Positions 1 through 8,140 of a stretch of DNA of 64,000 nucleotides are shown here, one piece after another (position 1 is the stretch's first letter; every line of letters begins with the position of its first letter). The DNA lies in assembly GCA_017307755.1 (NCBI GenBank), contig JAFKGQ010000017.1:216935-280934 (forward strand). The letters are read 5' to 3'. A model generated the notes under the pieces. It did not search any database. It saw nothing but the letters and a program-made list of their open reading frames with translations, and was not told where the DNA came from. Origin of the DNA: Chitinophagaceae bacterium (GTDB lineage Bacteria > Bacteroidota > Bacteroidia > Chitinophagales > Chitinophagaceae). The translations under genes were made by a program, and so were the position numbers.

Positions 1-1
1 G

Positions 2-442
2 CAGCTCAGCGTAGGCGGCAGGGGAAATGCAGGTGAAAGAGGCGGCGCACCCGGCGACCTCATCATCCTCATCGAAGAAGAACAACATCCCGAACTACAT
101 CGCGATGGACTTAATGTCGCCTATGAATTGCACATCTCATTTGCAGACGCGGTCTTTGGCATGAATGCGGAAGTCCCTACCATCGATGGGAAGGCGAAGA
201 TCAAAATACCACCCGGCACACAGAGCGGTAAGATATTCCGGCTCAAAGGCAAAGGCTTCCCCGGCGTCAATTCATACGAAAAAGGCGATCAGCTCATACA
301 CGTCAATGTCTGGACACCCCAGCACGTAAGCCCGGAGGAAAAAGCGATCCTGGAAAAATTAAGCGATTCACCCAACTTCCAGCCCAAGCCGGATAAGAAC
401 GAACGGAGCTTCTTTGATAAAGTGAGGGAAATGTTTAGTTAG
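2..442 (+). CDS. dnaJ: Chaperone DnaJ, C-terminal part (5' end outside window)
   Basis: The frame is open from the left edge and ends at TAG 440-442, giving the last 146 residues. DnaJ is the Hsp40 co-chaperone that delivers unfolded clients to DnaK and stimulates its ATPase. What is visible is the second client-binding beta-sandwich (CTD II): a GNAGERGG-like turn, the GDLIILIEEE strand, the TIDGKAKIKIPPGTQSG segment and RLKGKGFP, all typical of DnaJ. The J domain and any zinc-finger region lie outside the window. The end overlaps the convergent vWA gene by 8 bp, leaving no room for a separate terminator. A CbpA-type paralogue is possible, but the spacing of these motifs favours DnaJ proper. 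Confidence 0.93.
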   Translation, partial: QLSVGGRGNAGERGGAPGDLIILIEEEQHPELHRDGLNVAYELHISFADAVFGMNAEVPTIDGKAKIKIPPGTQSGKIFRLKGKGFPGVNSYEKGDQLIHVNVWTPQHVSPEEKAILEKLSDSPNFQPKPDKNERSFFDKVREMFS

Positions 443-2189
443 TATCTTTCTTCCTCCGCTTCCCGTAAATTTTACGGGCCTTCTCGATCAGACCGATAAA
501 CTCCTGCTGCATCCCGTCATCAGGATCACGGGACTGTTGGGCAATCTCTATGACATCCTTCCATCCTGCCTGGGAGGTGAACCGGGACCTCTTTAACAGA
601 CCTCCAAATAAGGCGATGGATGAGGCAAACCGGTAGCAGGGCTGAAGGTCCCGGAAAGCCGTCATCTGAGAAGAACATACATACGTGCTCGTCCTCACCA
701 ATGAATCATGCGGCAGCTTATAGTTCAGACTCACACGGGCCAGGTGATCCCTGTCCGACATTTCCACACTATCGGGTTCGGTAGGCGTTATTTCAAATAA
801 AGCCAACAGGGAATGCCCTGACCCTACCTCTCCACCCTGCACTTCATTTAAAGAGTCGGTAAGCATCTTGACCTTATTGTCAAACCCTATCAGTCTGTAG
901 CTTTTCACCAACGACTGATTAAAGGAGATATTCAGATATGCATCGTCAGCCACAGCATACACCGTCTGAGTAAACTCCCGGACCAGTACTTTCTCCGCCT
1001 CTTTTTCATCGTCCAGATATGCAAAATTCCCATTGCCCTTCTTCGCCAGCACCTCCAGCTTGGAATCCTTGTAATTACCCATCCCCACCCCCAGACAGGT
1101 GAGATAGATCCCCCATTGTTTATGCAGCGACACCAGCTTCTCCAGCTCCTCCTCCGAAGTTTCACCCACATTAAAATCCCCATCCGTCGCCAGGATCACC
1201 CGGTTGTTCCCCCCACCGATAAACTGGCTCTTGGCCACCCGGTAAGCAGCCCGGATACCCGCCTCACCCGGGGTCGGACCAGCTGGTGACAGATCCTCTA
1301 TCGCTTTCTGGATCTTTTTCTTGTCTGCCCCGGAGGTAGGCGGCAGCCACACACCTACCGTACTGCCATACACGACAATGGACACGGTGTCGATAGGCCT
1401 GAGATTATTTACCAATAAATTAAAAGCAGACTTTAGCAAAGGCAGCTTATTCGGCATATCCATCGATCCGGATACATCCACTAGGAACACAAGGTTGGCG
1501 GGAGGTATTTGAGCCGGGTCCACTTTGCGCGCACACACTTTCAGGAACAACAGCTGATCATCCGGGTTCCAGGGACATTCCGAAAGATCGGAATGAATGG
1601 AAAAACAACTGTCCCTGGGCGGGTCCGTATAACCAAAGTTAAAATAGTTCAATAGCTCTTCGATACGCACGGCATCCGGTGGAATGGTGCTGCCCATATT
1701 TAGAAATCGACGCACATTGCTATAGGAAGCCTTATCGATATTGATCGCAAAACCCGTCTCGGGAAACCGTGCGGCAGGAACAAAAGTATTTTCTACCAGT
1801 GAGCTGTAAGTCTCGCCCCCCACCGTCCACCCTTTCCAATCGCCCCCTTTCAGGTCCTTTGTCAGCGAAAGCAGCCGCTTTTTTGGCGCCGGTGGCGGAT
1901 GGAACAGCAATTTCAGAGTGATGTGCTGATATTGGGTCGCATCTACATGTACTGTCGTGGTCTGGAATCCTTCCGCAGAGAGTGTCAGCGAATCATTAGC
2001 CTGGGGTAAAGGTATCCCGAACTCCCCGGTGCTACCGGAATGATATAAATACCCGCTGGAATGAAGCAGTATTCTCACATTTGGCAAGTAGCTATTGTTC
2101 TCATCCTTTACTTCTCCCCTCAGATAGAACTGCCCGGAAGCAACATGAAATAAAAGACAGCCAATAACAAAAATGGCTACATTTTTCAA
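435..2189 (-). CDS. von Willebrand factor A domain protein with carboxypeptidase-regulatory-like N-terminus
   Basis: This is a 584-aa exported protein. A hydrophobic signal segment fills residues 1-19, and residues ~20-95 look like a CarboxypepD_reg-like beta domain. The vWA domain carries a MIDAS metal site, DVSGSMD, near residues 238-244. The C-terminal part (~480-575) matches the DUF3520-type tail seen in YfbK-like vWA proteins. Such proteins are usually periplasmic or outer-membrane scaffolds binding partners through a divalent metal; the specific partner is unknown here. The gene stands alone, convergent with dnaJ (8 bp overlap), and 88 bp separate its start from hpt. Family assignment is strong, biological role is not. 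Confidence 0.85.
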   Translation of the reverse strand: MKNVAIFVIGCLLFHVASGQFYLRGEVKDENNSYLPNVRILLHSSGYLYHSGSTGEFGIPLPQANDSLTLSAEGFQTTTVHVDATQYQHITLKLLFHPPPAPKKRLLSLTKDLKGGDWKGWTVGGETYSSLVENTFVPAARFPETGFAINIDKASYSNVRRFLNMGSTIPPDAVRIEELLNYFNFGYTDPPRDSCFSIHSDLSECPWNPDDQLLFLKVCARKVDPAQIPPANLVFLVDVSGSMDMPNKLPLLKSAFNLLVNNLRPIDTVSIVVYGSTVGVWLPPTSGADKKKIQKAIEDLSPAGPTPGEAGIRAAYRVAKSQFIGGGNNRVILATDGDFNVGETSEEELEKLVSLHKQWGIYLTCLGVGMGNYKDSKLEVLAKKGNGNFAYLDDEKEAEKVLVREFTQTVYAVADDAYLNISFNQSLVKSYRLIGFDNKVKMLTDSLNEVQGGEVGSGHSLLALFEITPTEPDSVEMSDRDHLARVSLNYKLPHDSLVRTSTYVCSSQMTAFRDLQPCYRFASSIALFGGLLKRSRFTSQAGWKDVIEIAQQSRDPDDGMQQEFIGLIEKARKIYGKRRKKDTN

Positions 2190-2256
2190 TGGGATATTTT
2201 GATTCTTAAATTAATACGTTCCTTCCTCTTTGTCAAGCCCCGCTTTGTTAAAATCA

Positions 2257-2273
2257 GCCGCCTGTCCGGCGGC
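2257..2273 (-). terminator. Possible weak terminator after hpt
   Basis: A perfect 6-bp G+C stem (GCCGCC/GGCGGC, 5-nt loop) sits 4 nt beyond the hpt stop. On the minus strand it is followed by TGATTTTAAC, a poor U tract. It is placed where an hpt transcript would end, but the tail is weak. Confidence 0.3.
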
Positions 2274-2277
2274 AGGC

Positions 2278-2814
2278 CTACTCTATCAATTTATAGATAG
2301 AAGGCAGGTTCCGCCCCAACCCATCATAATCCAGTCCATACCCAAGCAGGAACTTGTTGGGCACGGAAAAACCAAGATAATTCACTGTGATAGGGTACAC
2401 CGTCGCCTCCGGCTTATGCAGCAAGGCGGCTATCCGCATGGAAGCAGGCTGCTGATGCTCCAGCTGCGGCAGGAACTCATTCAGCGTCTTGCCGGTATCC
2501 ACAATATCCTCCAACACAATCACATGCCTCCCGATCAGGTCAATATCCAGCCCAATGGCAGTGATCACATGCCCGGAAGACTTTGTCCCCTTATAGGAGG
2601 CCAGCTTGATAAAACATATCTCCGCCTCGATAGAGATCACCTTGAACAGGTCCGATGCAAACATAAAACTCCCGTTAAGTATCGCGATGAACAGAGGCCG
2701 CATGCCTTCATAGTCCTGATTGATCTGTTCGGCTATCCGCTGTATCCTGTCGCTGATGGCTTCGGTAGTCAAATATGGCTCGAATACTTTATCGTGTACA
2801 TGGATCGTCGACAT
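2278..2814 (-). CDS. hpt: Hypoxanthine phosphoribosyltransferase
   Basis: This 178-aa cytosolic purine-salvage enzyme transfers the 5-phosphoribosyl group of PRPP to hypoxanthine or guanine. The PRPP-binding signature V-I-V-L-E-D-I-V-D-T-G-K-T-L lies at ~98-111, with the acidic pair and DTGKT loop intact. LNGSFMFASDL (~46-56) is the usual loop-I region and YKGTKSSG (~74-81) the flexible loop. Length and architecture are those of bacterial Hpt. The gene is 15 bp downstream of the glucosaminidase gene's end, so it probably heads or joins the same minus-strand block only by proximity; hpt lies downstream in the direction of transcription. Confidence 0.93.
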   Translation of the reverse strand: MSTIHVHDKVFEPYLTTEAISDRIQRIAEQINQDYEGMRPLFIAILNGSFMFASDLFKVISIEAEICFIKLASYKGTKSSGHVITAIGLDIDLIGRHVIVLEDIVDTGKTLNEFLPQLEHQQPASMRIAALLHKPEATVYPITVNYLGFSVPNKFLLGYGLDYDGLGRNLPSIYKLIE

Positions 2815-2829
2815 CCTCTTATGTTAGTT

Positions 2830-3834
2830 TTAGTTTACACTCCTCGTAACTACAGGCCTGGTAGGGGCCGACCCCTGCAGATAGATCTTTTCTCCTACAG
2901 CCGGCTGTACACCAGGACCCAGTTGATTCATCTCCATCAGGTCCTGGTACCTTACCCCCTCTTTCTGACATATGTCATATACTGATTCTCCCTCCTGCAC
3001 AATATGGAATTCAGTAGTTCCCGTCCTGCGTTTTCGCTGCAGGAAAAGCAATTGGTCCCTGGTCAACACATCCTCTTCCTTCAGGTCATTGAACTCCAAC
3101 AGACGAGGTAGGGATATGTCATATTGATCGGCAATAGCAAGTAAGGATACGCCCGCCTTTGCAAAAACAACCCGGGTCCGGTTGATCTGGAACTCCCCCT
3201 CAGGGTAGGTCTGGGCTTGCACAATGCCTGCCCCTCCGCCCGCCGGTTGCCCCACAGCGCTCCCCGCCGGCCCCTTCGATACCACCTCATCCGAAGGCTT
3301 TAATTTACCCAGCGCGATCATGGAATATTGCTCAAGATTATAATCCTGTACATACTTTATCAGTATCTGTGGATACTTGGGATTGGTGGCATATCCAGCC
3401 TTACGCAACCCATTGGCCCACCCCTCGTAATCCGTAGGGTCCAGGTTAAAAAGGAATGCATAGCGGCTGCCCCGTTTCAAAAAATCCGAATGATCCTTAT
3501 ATGAATCCGCCGCGGTAGGATAACTGCGAAAACATTCTCCCCGGGCATCGTCATCATGATATACCCGGTCCCCCGTCCACTCATCCTTGCACTTGATACC
3601 AAAATGGTTGTTGGACCTTTTCACCAGGTCGCTGTTGCCCGCCTCTGACTCATGGATACCCTGGGCAAGCGTGATGGCGGCGGGAATACCGGTACGCTGC
3701 ATTTCACTGATTGCCAGATATTTATAAGTGTTTATATAGTTGATGACGTCCGGGTTGTTCTGGGCGTAAAGACCTTTCCCTATAAAAAGGACCATGATCC
3801 CCCACCCCATCGATAACATTTGTTTTCCCTTCAT
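2830..3834 (-). CDS. Glucosaminidase with two LysM domains (peptidoglycan hydrolase)
   Basis: The protein is 334 aa with a signal peptide ending near residue 24. A glucosaminidase domain (GH73-like, FlgJ/LytG type) spans ~30-165, with the AQGIHESEAGNSD segment carrying the expected catalytic Glu near 62-64 and the NNHFGIKC motif downstream. Two LysM peptidoglycan-binding modules follow (~220-268 and ~275-322). The expected action is cleavage of N-acetylglucosaminyl bonds in periplasmic peptidoglycan. A low-complexity Gly/Ala/Pro linker (~190-210) joins catalytic and binding parts. Its start overlaps the O-methyltransferase stop by 4 bp (ATGA type), so the two are translationally coupled. Confidence 0.9.
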   Translation of the reverse strand: MKGKQMLSMGWGIMVLFIGKGLYAQNNPDVINYINTYKYLAISEMQRTGIPAAITLAQGIHESEAGNSDLVKRSNNHFGIKCKDEWTGDRVYHDDDARGECFRSYPTAADSYKDHSDFLKRGSRYAFLFNLDPTDYEGWANGLRKAGYATNPKYPQILIKYVQDYNLEQYSMIALGKLKPSDEVVSKGPAGSAVGQPAGGGAGIVQAQTYPEGEFQINRTRVVFAKAGVSLLAIADQYDISLPRLLEFNDLKEEDVLTRDQLLFLQRKRRTGTTEFHIVQEGESVYDICQKEGVRYQDLMEMNQLGPGVQPAVGEKIYLQGSAPTRPVVTRSVN

Positions 3835-4484
3835 GAAAGCCCTACTTTATTTTTCCGGATGAATAAAAGGCCATCCCGGACGGTGAGCATTGTTTTTTCT
3901 ACAGACACATCCTTTTCCACATACTCATTAAAAGCTTGTATCGCTTTGGCATTCTTGTCATTAACGGGCTTCTCCAAAACTTTTCCATGGAACAGCACAT
4001 TATCCGCAATGATCAGTCCTCCCGGGATCAATCGCGGTAACACTAATTTATAGTATTCTGTATAATTGACCTTATCCGCGTCAATAAAAACTAAATCCCA
4101 GTCCTCTTTCAGGGCCGGGATGATTTCTAACGCATTTCCCCGGTGCTGTATTATCCTGCCGGTCATATTTGCCCGGCGAAAATACCCTTCTGCAACATCC
4201 GCATCGGCGTCCCGGAGCTCGATGGTATGTAAAATTCCACCCTCCTTCAACCCGGCAGCCAGACAAATGGCGCTATAACCCATAAAGGTGCCGATCTCCA
4301 GTATCCTGCGGGGACGCAGCAGAGAGCTGATCATTTCAAGGAACCGCCCTTGTAAATGACCACTGAGCATATGAGGCTGGGCATGATGAGTATAGGTATA
4401 TTCCGCTATCTCCCGCAGCAGCTCAGGTTCGGGAGAGGAGTACCGTTCCGCATAGGCTTGCGCCTGAGGATTGATAATGTCCAC
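3831..4484 (-). CDS. Class I SAM-dependent O-methyltransferase (catechol OMT-like)
   Basis: This 217-aa cytosolic enzyme has the methyltransferase-24 fold. SAM motif I is ILEIGTFMGYSA (~61-72), the acidic strand-2 end is HTIELRDAD, and VFIDADKVNY (~132-141) is the metal/substrate segment of caffeoyl-CoA/catechol OMT relatives. Length is typical for the family (~215-220 aa). Substrate cannot be read from sequence. It is the upstream partner of the glucosaminidase gene through a 4-bp overlap, and lies 33 bp below the LOG-family gene. Confidence 0.9.
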   Translation of the reverse strand: MDIINPQAQAYAERYSSPEPELLREIAEYTYTHHAQPHMLSGHLQGRFLEMISSLLRPRRILEIGTFMGYSAICLAAGLKEGGILHTIELRDADADVAEGYFRRANMTGRIIQHRGNALEIIPALKEDWDLVFIDADKVNYTEYYKLVLPRLIPGGLIIADNVLFHGKVLEKPVNDKNAKAIQAFNEYVEKDVSVEKTMLTVRDGLLFIRKNKVGLS

Positions 4485-4517
4485 AGAAAAAATTTCGGCA
4501 AAGATACCTCATATCGC

Positions 4518-5225
4518 CTAAAAATTCGGCTGCAGCGGATGCCGCTGATAAAATGCCAGAACATGCTCCGCCACCTCGTCCGCGGTATCGGCTATCTTGA
4601 GCAGGTCCATATTGTGGGGGGATATATTTCCATGCTGTTCCATCATAACGGCTCTCATCCAGTCCAACAATCCTCTCCAATAGGATGAACCTACCAGGAT
4701 CAGAGGTACCGTTTCCATTTTCCCGGTTTGTATCAGGGTGGCCACTTCAAAGAATTCATCCATGGTTCCAAACCCGCCCGGCATCATGATAAAGCCTTGG
4801 GAATACTTGGTAAACATGACCTTACGGACAAAAAAATAATCGAAGTTGAGATTGGCATCCCTGTCGATATGCGGGTTGCAATGCTGTTCAAAAGGCAGCT
4901 CGATATTCAACCCGACGGACTTGCCGCCGCCCAGCTGCGCGCCCTTATTGGCAGCCTCCATGATACCCGGACCGCCGCCCGAGATGATCCCAAACCCCTC
5001 CTCCGCCAATCGCTGCGCGATCTCGGTGGACAGCTCATAATAAGGCGTCCCGGGCTTGGTACGGGCCGATCCGAAAATGGAGATACAAGGCCCTAATTTG
5101 GCCAATGCCTCAAAACCATCCACGAACTCAGCCATTATTTTAAAGATCTGCCAACTGGAATGTGCTTTTGATTCTGCCCATCTGCGCTGCTTGGACATAC
5201 GGATCGTGTCATTCATACTGTGCAC
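4518..5225 (-). CDS. LOG family / TIGR00730 Rossmann-fold protein (paralogue 1)
   Basis: A 235-aa cytosolic protein with the lysine-decarboxylase-like LOG signature: GGGPGIMEA (~83-91) and PGGFGTMDE (~149-157), with a conserved Arg-Lys pair (FFVRKVMFTK) between. Members remove ribose 5'-phosphate from nucleoside monophosphates such as cytokinin or AMP derivatives; the name lysine decarboxylase is historical. It has a longer N-terminus than the second LOG gene at 6955-7500 and belongs to the longer subgroup. Translation could begin at 5225 or at the internal Met three residues later. The 146-bp leader contains a three-hairpin repeat (5264-5348). Confidence 0.88.
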   Translation of the reverse strand: MHSMNDTIRMSKQRRWAESKAHSSWQIFKIMAEFVDGFEALAKLGPCISIFGSARTKPGTPYYELSTEIAQRLAEEGFGIISGGGPGIMEAANKGAQLGGGKSVGLNIELPFEQHCNPHIDRDANLNFDYFFVRKVMFTKYSQGFIMMPGGFGTMDEFFEVATLIQTGKMETVPLILVGSSYWRGLLDWMRAVMMEQHGNISPHNMDLLKIADTADEVAEHVLAFYQRHPLQPNF

Positions 5226-5263
5226 TCATTTAAACGTCTGACATTGGATTTATCTATCCCCAG

Positions 5264-5348
5264 AGCGAACCACAGGTTCGCTGTCCGAAGGACAGATATT
5301 AACTGTTTCTGGAAAAAGGCTAAAATTTTAAAAGAGCTTTTTTCCAGA
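5264..5348 (-). repeat. Three-hairpin repeat element, copy A
   Basis: There are three adjacent inverted repeats. Hairpin 1 is AGCGAACC/GGTTCGCT (5264-5271/5275-5282). Hairpin 2 is CTGTCC-GAA-GGACAG (5281-5295). Hairpin 3 (5308-5348) has TCTGGAAAAA pairing with TTTTTCCAGA. It shares order, spacing and a 17-nt identical core starting GTCCGAAGGAC with copy B at 9620-9705. It lies between the symporter stop and the LOG start, in a minus-strand transcript. Stem positions differ between copies in compensatory fashion. It may be a dispersed REP-like element, an RNA processing site or an attenuator. Confidence 0.75.
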
Positions 5349-5371
5349 TATCTAACGTTGTGCCTGGGAAA

Positions 5372-6883
5372 TTAGTTTGTCACCACCGCTCTTTTTGAGA
5401 TAAGCAGCAGTCCGAGAAAGGTTAGCACACCATTGATCAACAGCAGCTCGATACCTATCTGGAATCCTCCAAACCACTGTGCCGAATATTTGCTGATAAA
5501 CCAGCAGCAGAGGGGTGCCAGCAGACAGACAACAGTGACAACCCCGTTGTCCCGCAACGTCCGCCGCGAAAGGATGCCAAATGCAAACAACCCCAGCAAT
5601 GGCCCATAGGTATACCCTGCCAGTTCCAGTATGACATAAATGATGGACTTGTTATTGATCCATTTGAATACCATGATGCAAAAAAGAAAAAGCACGGTAA
5701 AGCTGATATGCACGGTCATCCTCGTCCTCTTTTTCTGTTGCTCGCTGAGCCCCGTCTTTTCCCGGAGCCCCAGGATATCGATACAAAAGCTGGAGGTCAA
5801 CGCCGTCAATGCCCCGTCGGCGCTGGGAAAAAGAGCCGATATCAGCCCGATGATAAACAAAATAGACACAGCCTTTGGCATGGCATGCAAAGCAAGGGTG
5901 GGGAAAAGATCATCACCGATGACATTACGCCCATCCAGCATGAGGCGATGCCCCTCATAGACCGCCCCTTTGTGAAGGACAAACAGATACAGCAATCCGC
6001 CTAATAAGAGGAACAGGAAGTTCACCAGCACAAGGATCACGCTAAAAACCATCACATTTTTTTGCGAATCCCCCAGGTTCCTGACGCTGATGTTCTTCTG
6101 CATCATTTCCTGGTCCAGTCCCGTCATGGCGATCATAATAAATATCCCGCCTACTATCTGCTTGAGGAAATAACCCTTGCTCTTTACATCCGTATTGAAT
6201 ATCGCCGTAAAGCTCTTTTCATCCATTGCCTGCAAGGCCGAGCCAAAAGAAAGGTCCAGGTGCCGGAGGATATAGACGATACACACGCCCATACCCAACA
6301 ACATAAAAGTGGTCTGCAGCGTATCCGTATAAACAATGGTCTTTACCCCTCCTTCAAATGTGTATAGCAAGATCATCAGAAGGATGACAAAAACACTGAA
6401 GACAAACGGCACGCCCAGGTCCTTGAGGATAAAGAAATGCAGGACGTTGATCACCAGGTAAAGCCTGGCCGTGGCGCCCACCGTTCTCGACAGGATAAAG
6501 AACAACGCTCCCGTCTTGTAAGCCGTTCTGCCAAATCGTTTGTCCAGGTAGTTGTAAATAGATGTAAGGTTCAGCCGGTAGTACAAAGGCAACAAAACAA
6601 ACCCTATCACCAGGTACCCGATAAAATTCCCTATCACCACGGGGAAATAGCCAAAACCTTTGTGGACATCTCCCGCAAAGTCACCCACAGTCCCGGGGAC
6701 GGATACAAACGTAACACCCGAAAGGGATGTGCCGATCATCCCAAAAGCCACCAGCATCCAGTTGGAATTACGGTTGCCTATAAAAAAAGAGTCGTTATTG
6801 GAATGACGTGAAGTACGCCAGGCCACTCCCAGCAACAATAAAAAGTACCCTATAACAAAGGTGAACAACAGCAATGAGGACAT
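5372..6883 (-). CDS. Sodium:solute symporter family transporter
   Basis: A 503-aa inner-membrane protein with about 13 hydrophobic segments, starting directly in TM1. GMIGTSLSGVTFVSVPG (~48-64) matches the Na+-site helix region of SSS transporters, and the internal LISALFPSADGALTAL stretch (~345-360) is the matching segment around TM8 with its Ser residues. Members couple Na+ influx to uptake of sugars, amino acids, carboxylates or sialic acid; substrate is not readable here. It is the gene upstream of the three-hairpin repeat and the LOG paralogue. The divergent LOG gene starts 71 bp away. Confidence 0.9.
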   Translation of the reverse strand: MSSLLLFTFVIGYFLLLLGVAWRTSRHSNNDSFFIGNRNSNWMLVAFGMIGTSLSGVTFVSVPGTVGDFAGDVHKGFGYFPVVIGNFIGYLVIGFVLLPLYYRLNLTSIYNYLDKRFGRTAYKTGALFFILSRTVGATARLYLVINVLHFFILKDLGVPFVFSVFVILLMILLYTFEGGVKTIVYTDTLQTTFMLLGMGVCIVYILRHLDLSFGSALQAMDEKSFTAIFNTDVKSKGYFLKQIVGGIFIMIAMTGLDQEMMQKNISVRNLGDSQKNVMVFSVILVLVNFLFLLLGGLLYLFVLHKGAVYEGHRLMLDGRNVIGDDLFPTLALHAMPKAVSILFIIGLISALFPSADGALTALTSSFCIDILGLREKTGLSEQQKKRTRMTVHISFTVLFLFCIMVFKWINNKSIIYVILELAGYTYGPLLGLFAFGILSRRTLRDNGVVTVVCLLAPLCCWFISKYSAQWFGGFQIGIELLLINGVLTFLGLLLISKRAVVTN

Positions 6884-6938
6884 GGAAAGTATTATTCTGA
6901 CCCGGAAATTAGGAAATACAGGGGTAATATGGGAAATT

Positions 6939-6946
6939 TAATTTTG
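6939..6946 (+). promoter_or_regulatory. Candidate -7 box for the LOG gene at 6955
   Basis: TAATTTTG matches the Bacteroidetes -7 consensus TAnnTTTG exactly and ends 8 nt before the ATG. Transcription would start within a few bases of the initiation codon, implying a nearly leaderless mRNA. No clear TTTG -33 box is seen at the ideal distance. Confidence 0.4.
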
Positions 6947-6954
6947 CATCATCT

Positions 6955-7500
6955 ATGGCAACTACCACAAAATCCGTCGCAGTCTTCTGCGGATCTCAAA
7001 AAGGCAATAACCCCATCTTTTCCACCCATACGGTCGAATTGGGCGGACTACTGGCGCTCGCCAGGCTCAGGCTTATCTATGGAGGAGGCAATACAGGCCT
7101 CATGGGCCTGGTGGCAAATGCAGCCCTGGCAGAAGGCGGGGAGGTCATCGGCATCATCCCGGAAAGACTAAAGGAATGGGAACGTCATCACAGCGGTCTT
7201 ACCGAGCTGGTGGTCGTCCCGGATATGCATACGCGTAAAAAAATGATGTACGAACGCTCCGATGCCGCCATCATCCTCCCGGGAGGCTTCGGCACCCTGG
7301 ACGAGCTATTCGAGATGCTGACCTGGAATCAGCTGAAGATCCATAACAAACCTATCTATTTCCTTAACTCGGCAGGATTTTACGATCCACTGCACCTTCA
7401 TATGATGCACATGCAGAAAGAAGGCTTCCTTTACGACCCTCTCGAGGATAGGATACATCTCTGCCCTACCCCCACAGAAGTGCTGAACAGACTCGTATGA
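6955..7500 (+). CDS. LOG family protein (cytokinin riboside 5'-monophosphate phosphoribohydrolase-like, paralogue 2)
   Basis: A 181-aa protein, the short canonical LOG form. GGGNTGLMG (~43-51) and PGGFGTLDE (~109-117) are the signature motifs, with M-H-T-R-K-K-M-M-Y-E-R-S-D-A (~91-104) supplying the catalytic Arg region. It is predicted to hydrolyse nucleoside 5'-monophosphates to base plus ribose 5-phosphate. It is the only plus-strand gene between dnaJ and the UbiA gene. Its stop is 3 bp from the stop of the convergent barrel gene. It differs in length and sequence from paralogue 1, so this is an old duplication. Confidence 0.92.
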   Translation: MATTTKSVAVFCGSQKGNNPIFSTHTVELGGLLALARLRLIYGGGNTGLMGLVANAALAEGGEVIGIIPERLKEWERHHSGLTELVVVPDMHTRKKMMYERSDAAIILPGGFGTLDELFEMLTWNQLKIHNKPIYFLNSAGFYDPLHLHMMHMQKEGFLYDPLEDRIHLCPTPTEVLNRLV

Positions 7501-7503
7501 TCT

Positions 7504-8130
7504 CTATTTCTTGTGCAGATAGACATTGAACCCCGCTTTGATCACAGGCAGGGGATGACCATAGATATCGTTATAAGGAGAGTTCTTATCCCCCAGCACG
7601 TCGAACATAATGGCTATATAAAAGCTTCCCTGACCGATCACTCTTTGTCCATACCCGGCGCCTAACAGCAGGCTGGGAGCATTGGCATTGTAGGTGGCCG
7701 TCGCACCGTTACTCACGTCCTTTAGATTTTGACTCACCCAGTTGTACTCAGGCTGAGCCGTAAGAAAGAGAAAGGGCAGCGGATAGCCTCTGGCGAAAAC
7801 ACCTCCCCCATAATTAAAAGTATGATAACGGATATTACCCGTATAATTGGGATCCGCTCGTATGGAGTTATAATTGAAATTCACCACCACCCCGGCATCC
7901 AGCCAGTTGGTCAGCGAATACCCTATTTCAGGACTGACACCCACATTAAAACTGTAAGATCCGAATCCAAGGGCCAGACTACCGCCAAGAAAAAGGTTGT
8001 TCTTGGAAAACCCTCCTTCAGCGCCTTCGTCCGAATAGGTATAGACACGTTGAGGCATGCGCTCCTGCGCAAAACTCCCCGATACGGCTGCTGTCAATAA
8101 AAACCATGCGAATACGATCCGTTTTATCAT
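7504..8130 (-). CDS. Outer membrane beta-barrel protein
   Basis: A 208-aa protein with a clear signal peptide (cleavage near residue 21 after GSFAQ). The remainder alternates hydrophobic and polar residues with frequent Gly/Tyr/Asn, as in OmpW/porin-like small barrels, and ends in an aromatic-rich strand followed by HLHKK-like basic residues. No enzymatic motif is present. It starts 10 bp after the stop of the GlcD-type oxidase, so the two probably share a transcript. Function is unknown beyond an outer-membrane location. Confidence 0.75.
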   Translation of the reverse strand: MIKRIVFAWFLLTAAVSGSFAQERMPQRVYTYSDEGAEGGFSKNNLFLGGSLALGFGSYSFNVGVSPEIGYSLTNWLDAGVVVNFNYNSIRADPNYTGNIRYHTFNYGGGVFARGYPLPFLFLTAQPEYNWVSQNLKDVSNGATATYNANAPSLLLGAGYGQRVIGQGSFYIAIMFDVLGDKNSPYNDIYGHPLPVIKAGFNVYLHKK

Positions 8131-8140
8131 TGCTTAATTT

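Noticed and set aside
2230..2985. 251-codon plus-strand open frame across hpt
   Set aside because: It is antisense to hpt and the glucosaminidase gene; no domain features, while the minus-strand genes are clear.
5281..5295. Reading hairpin 2 as a C(UUCG)G tetraloop
   Set aside because: Pairing forces a 6-bp stem with a 3-nt loop (TTC on one strand, GAA on the other); a UUCG tetraloop would leave the next pair mismatched.
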